Shown: positions 63,585 to 64,000 of the stretch, piece by piece
Layout: every line of letters starts with the position of its first letter
Numbering within the stretch: position 1 is the first letter of the stretch
NCBI GenBank assembly: GCA_900230115.1
Contig: LT907983.1
Location: 1,488,001 to 1,552,000 of the forward strand
Direction of reading: 5' to 3'
Source: Spirosomataceae bacterium TFI 002
Lineage (GTDB): Bacteria > Bacteroidota > Bacteroidia > Cytophagales > Spirosomataceae
Length of the DNA stretch: 64,000 bases
Program-made: the position numbers and the translations under genes
The notes under the pieces: model-generated
Told to the model about the DNA's origin: nothing
Seen by the model: the letters and a program-made list of their open reading frames with translations, nothing else
Database searches by the model: none

Positions 63585-64000
63585 ATGAATAGGATTATAC
63601 TTTCGCTCTTTTTATTTTCATCTGTAATTAGTGTGGCTCAAGATAGTAACATACTAGCTAACACGTCCGTAAATAGAATCACTACAAGACAATTGAAACT
63701 TTTCAACGGTGGAGATGCTTACCTACAAGAGGATTGGAAAGTAGGAAAAGTGATTTACGGTAATGGAACATTTAATTATTTACCAATAAATTACAATGGA
63801 TATAATGAACGCTTAGAATGGCTAAAAGATGGCCAACCATTAACTTTTGATGTCCCAGTCAACGCTTTTATACTTGGTGATACATCTGTAGCAAATGGAT
63901 ACCTATTTATGAGTGGCTTTTATCCAATAGAGAAACAAACTGCTTATACCTTTTATCAAGTATTATATCAAAGCCCCACTTCCAAGGTTCTAAAATATAT
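63585..64000 (+). CDS. Secreted protein of unknown function, paralog 2 (cut by window edge)
   Basis: An open frame of 138 codons that runs off the window. It begins with a signal peptide (MNRIILSLFLFSSV, ending SVAQ) and continues without a stop. Shared segments with the gene 65 bp upstream (VGKVIYGNGT, VNAFILGDTSVANGY, YTFYQVLYQS) run in the same order along the whole visible length, so this is a tandem duplication. No known family is recognised. Confidence 0.8.
   Translation, partial: MNRIILSLFLFSSVISVAQDSNILANTSVNRITTRQLKLFNGGDAYLQEDWKVGKVIYGNGTFNYLPINYNGYNERLEWLKDGQPLTFDVPVNAFILGDTSVANGYLFMSGFYPIEKQTAYTFYQVLYQSPTSKVLKY

Overview
This window is chromosomal DNA from a member of the Bacteroidota. 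The lineage is probably near the Cytophagales, but that is inference and not proven by any single gene. The evidence is low GC content, a SusC/SusD pair, a hybrid two-component sensor, many short Sec signal peptides ending in A-Q, and promoters of the Bacteroidota type (TAnnTTTG) ahead of many genes. No tRNA, rRNA, CRISPR array, insertion sequence or phage gene was seen. Coding density is very high.

Left part (1-18.5 kb): after the 3' end of uvrA comes a sulfated-glycan utilisation region. A minus-strand unit runs susC, susD, sulfatase. A second minus-strand unit runs sulfatase, hybrid sensor/regulator, sulfatase. A plus-strand DUF1080 hydrolase lies between them. A plus-strand pair follows: a sulfamidase-like sulfatase and a heparinase II/III-family lyase. 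Together these could import and strip sulfate from a glycosaminoglycan-like polymer and cleave it. No sulfatase-maturing enzyme is in the window, so formylglycine formation must be supplied from elsewhere.

Middle part (18.5-36.3 kb): a small glycan-modification cluster (GT2 glycosyltransferase, formyltransferase-like protein, polysaccharide deacetylase), a patatin-like lipase, a second DUF1080 protein, prmC, a MoxR ATPase, and a TonB-dependent receptor followed by a purple-acid-type phosphatase. A mixed group follows: hemB, a LON-domain protein, a TPMT-like methyltransferase, a rhodanese, a penicillin-acylase-type hydrolase with a small membrane protein, a Skp-like lipoprotein and an outer-membrane barrel.

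Right part (36.3-64 kb): a complete seven-gene ABC efflux operon on the minus strand (TetR, TolC, membrane-fusion lipoprotein, two ATPases, two ABC-2 permeases) with a two-site operator at its promoter. Then come typA, an M14 peptidase, a YciI-like protein, ribD, an ECF sigma factor with an unusual partner (three 33-residue repeats, one membrane helix and a beta-barrel-like end), an acyl-CoA ligase, two tandem outer-membrane barrels, a sialidase, gyrB, an HGSNAT-like membrane acyltransferase, sppA, recX, DUF6157, DUF4126 and two tandem secreted paralogs of unknown function, the last cut by the window edge.

The observations most worth following are the sigma factor/repeat/barrel pair, the deacetylase-formyltransferase pair, the sulfatase locus with a terminator-like hairpin inside its susCD-sulfatase unit, and the tetR operator pair.
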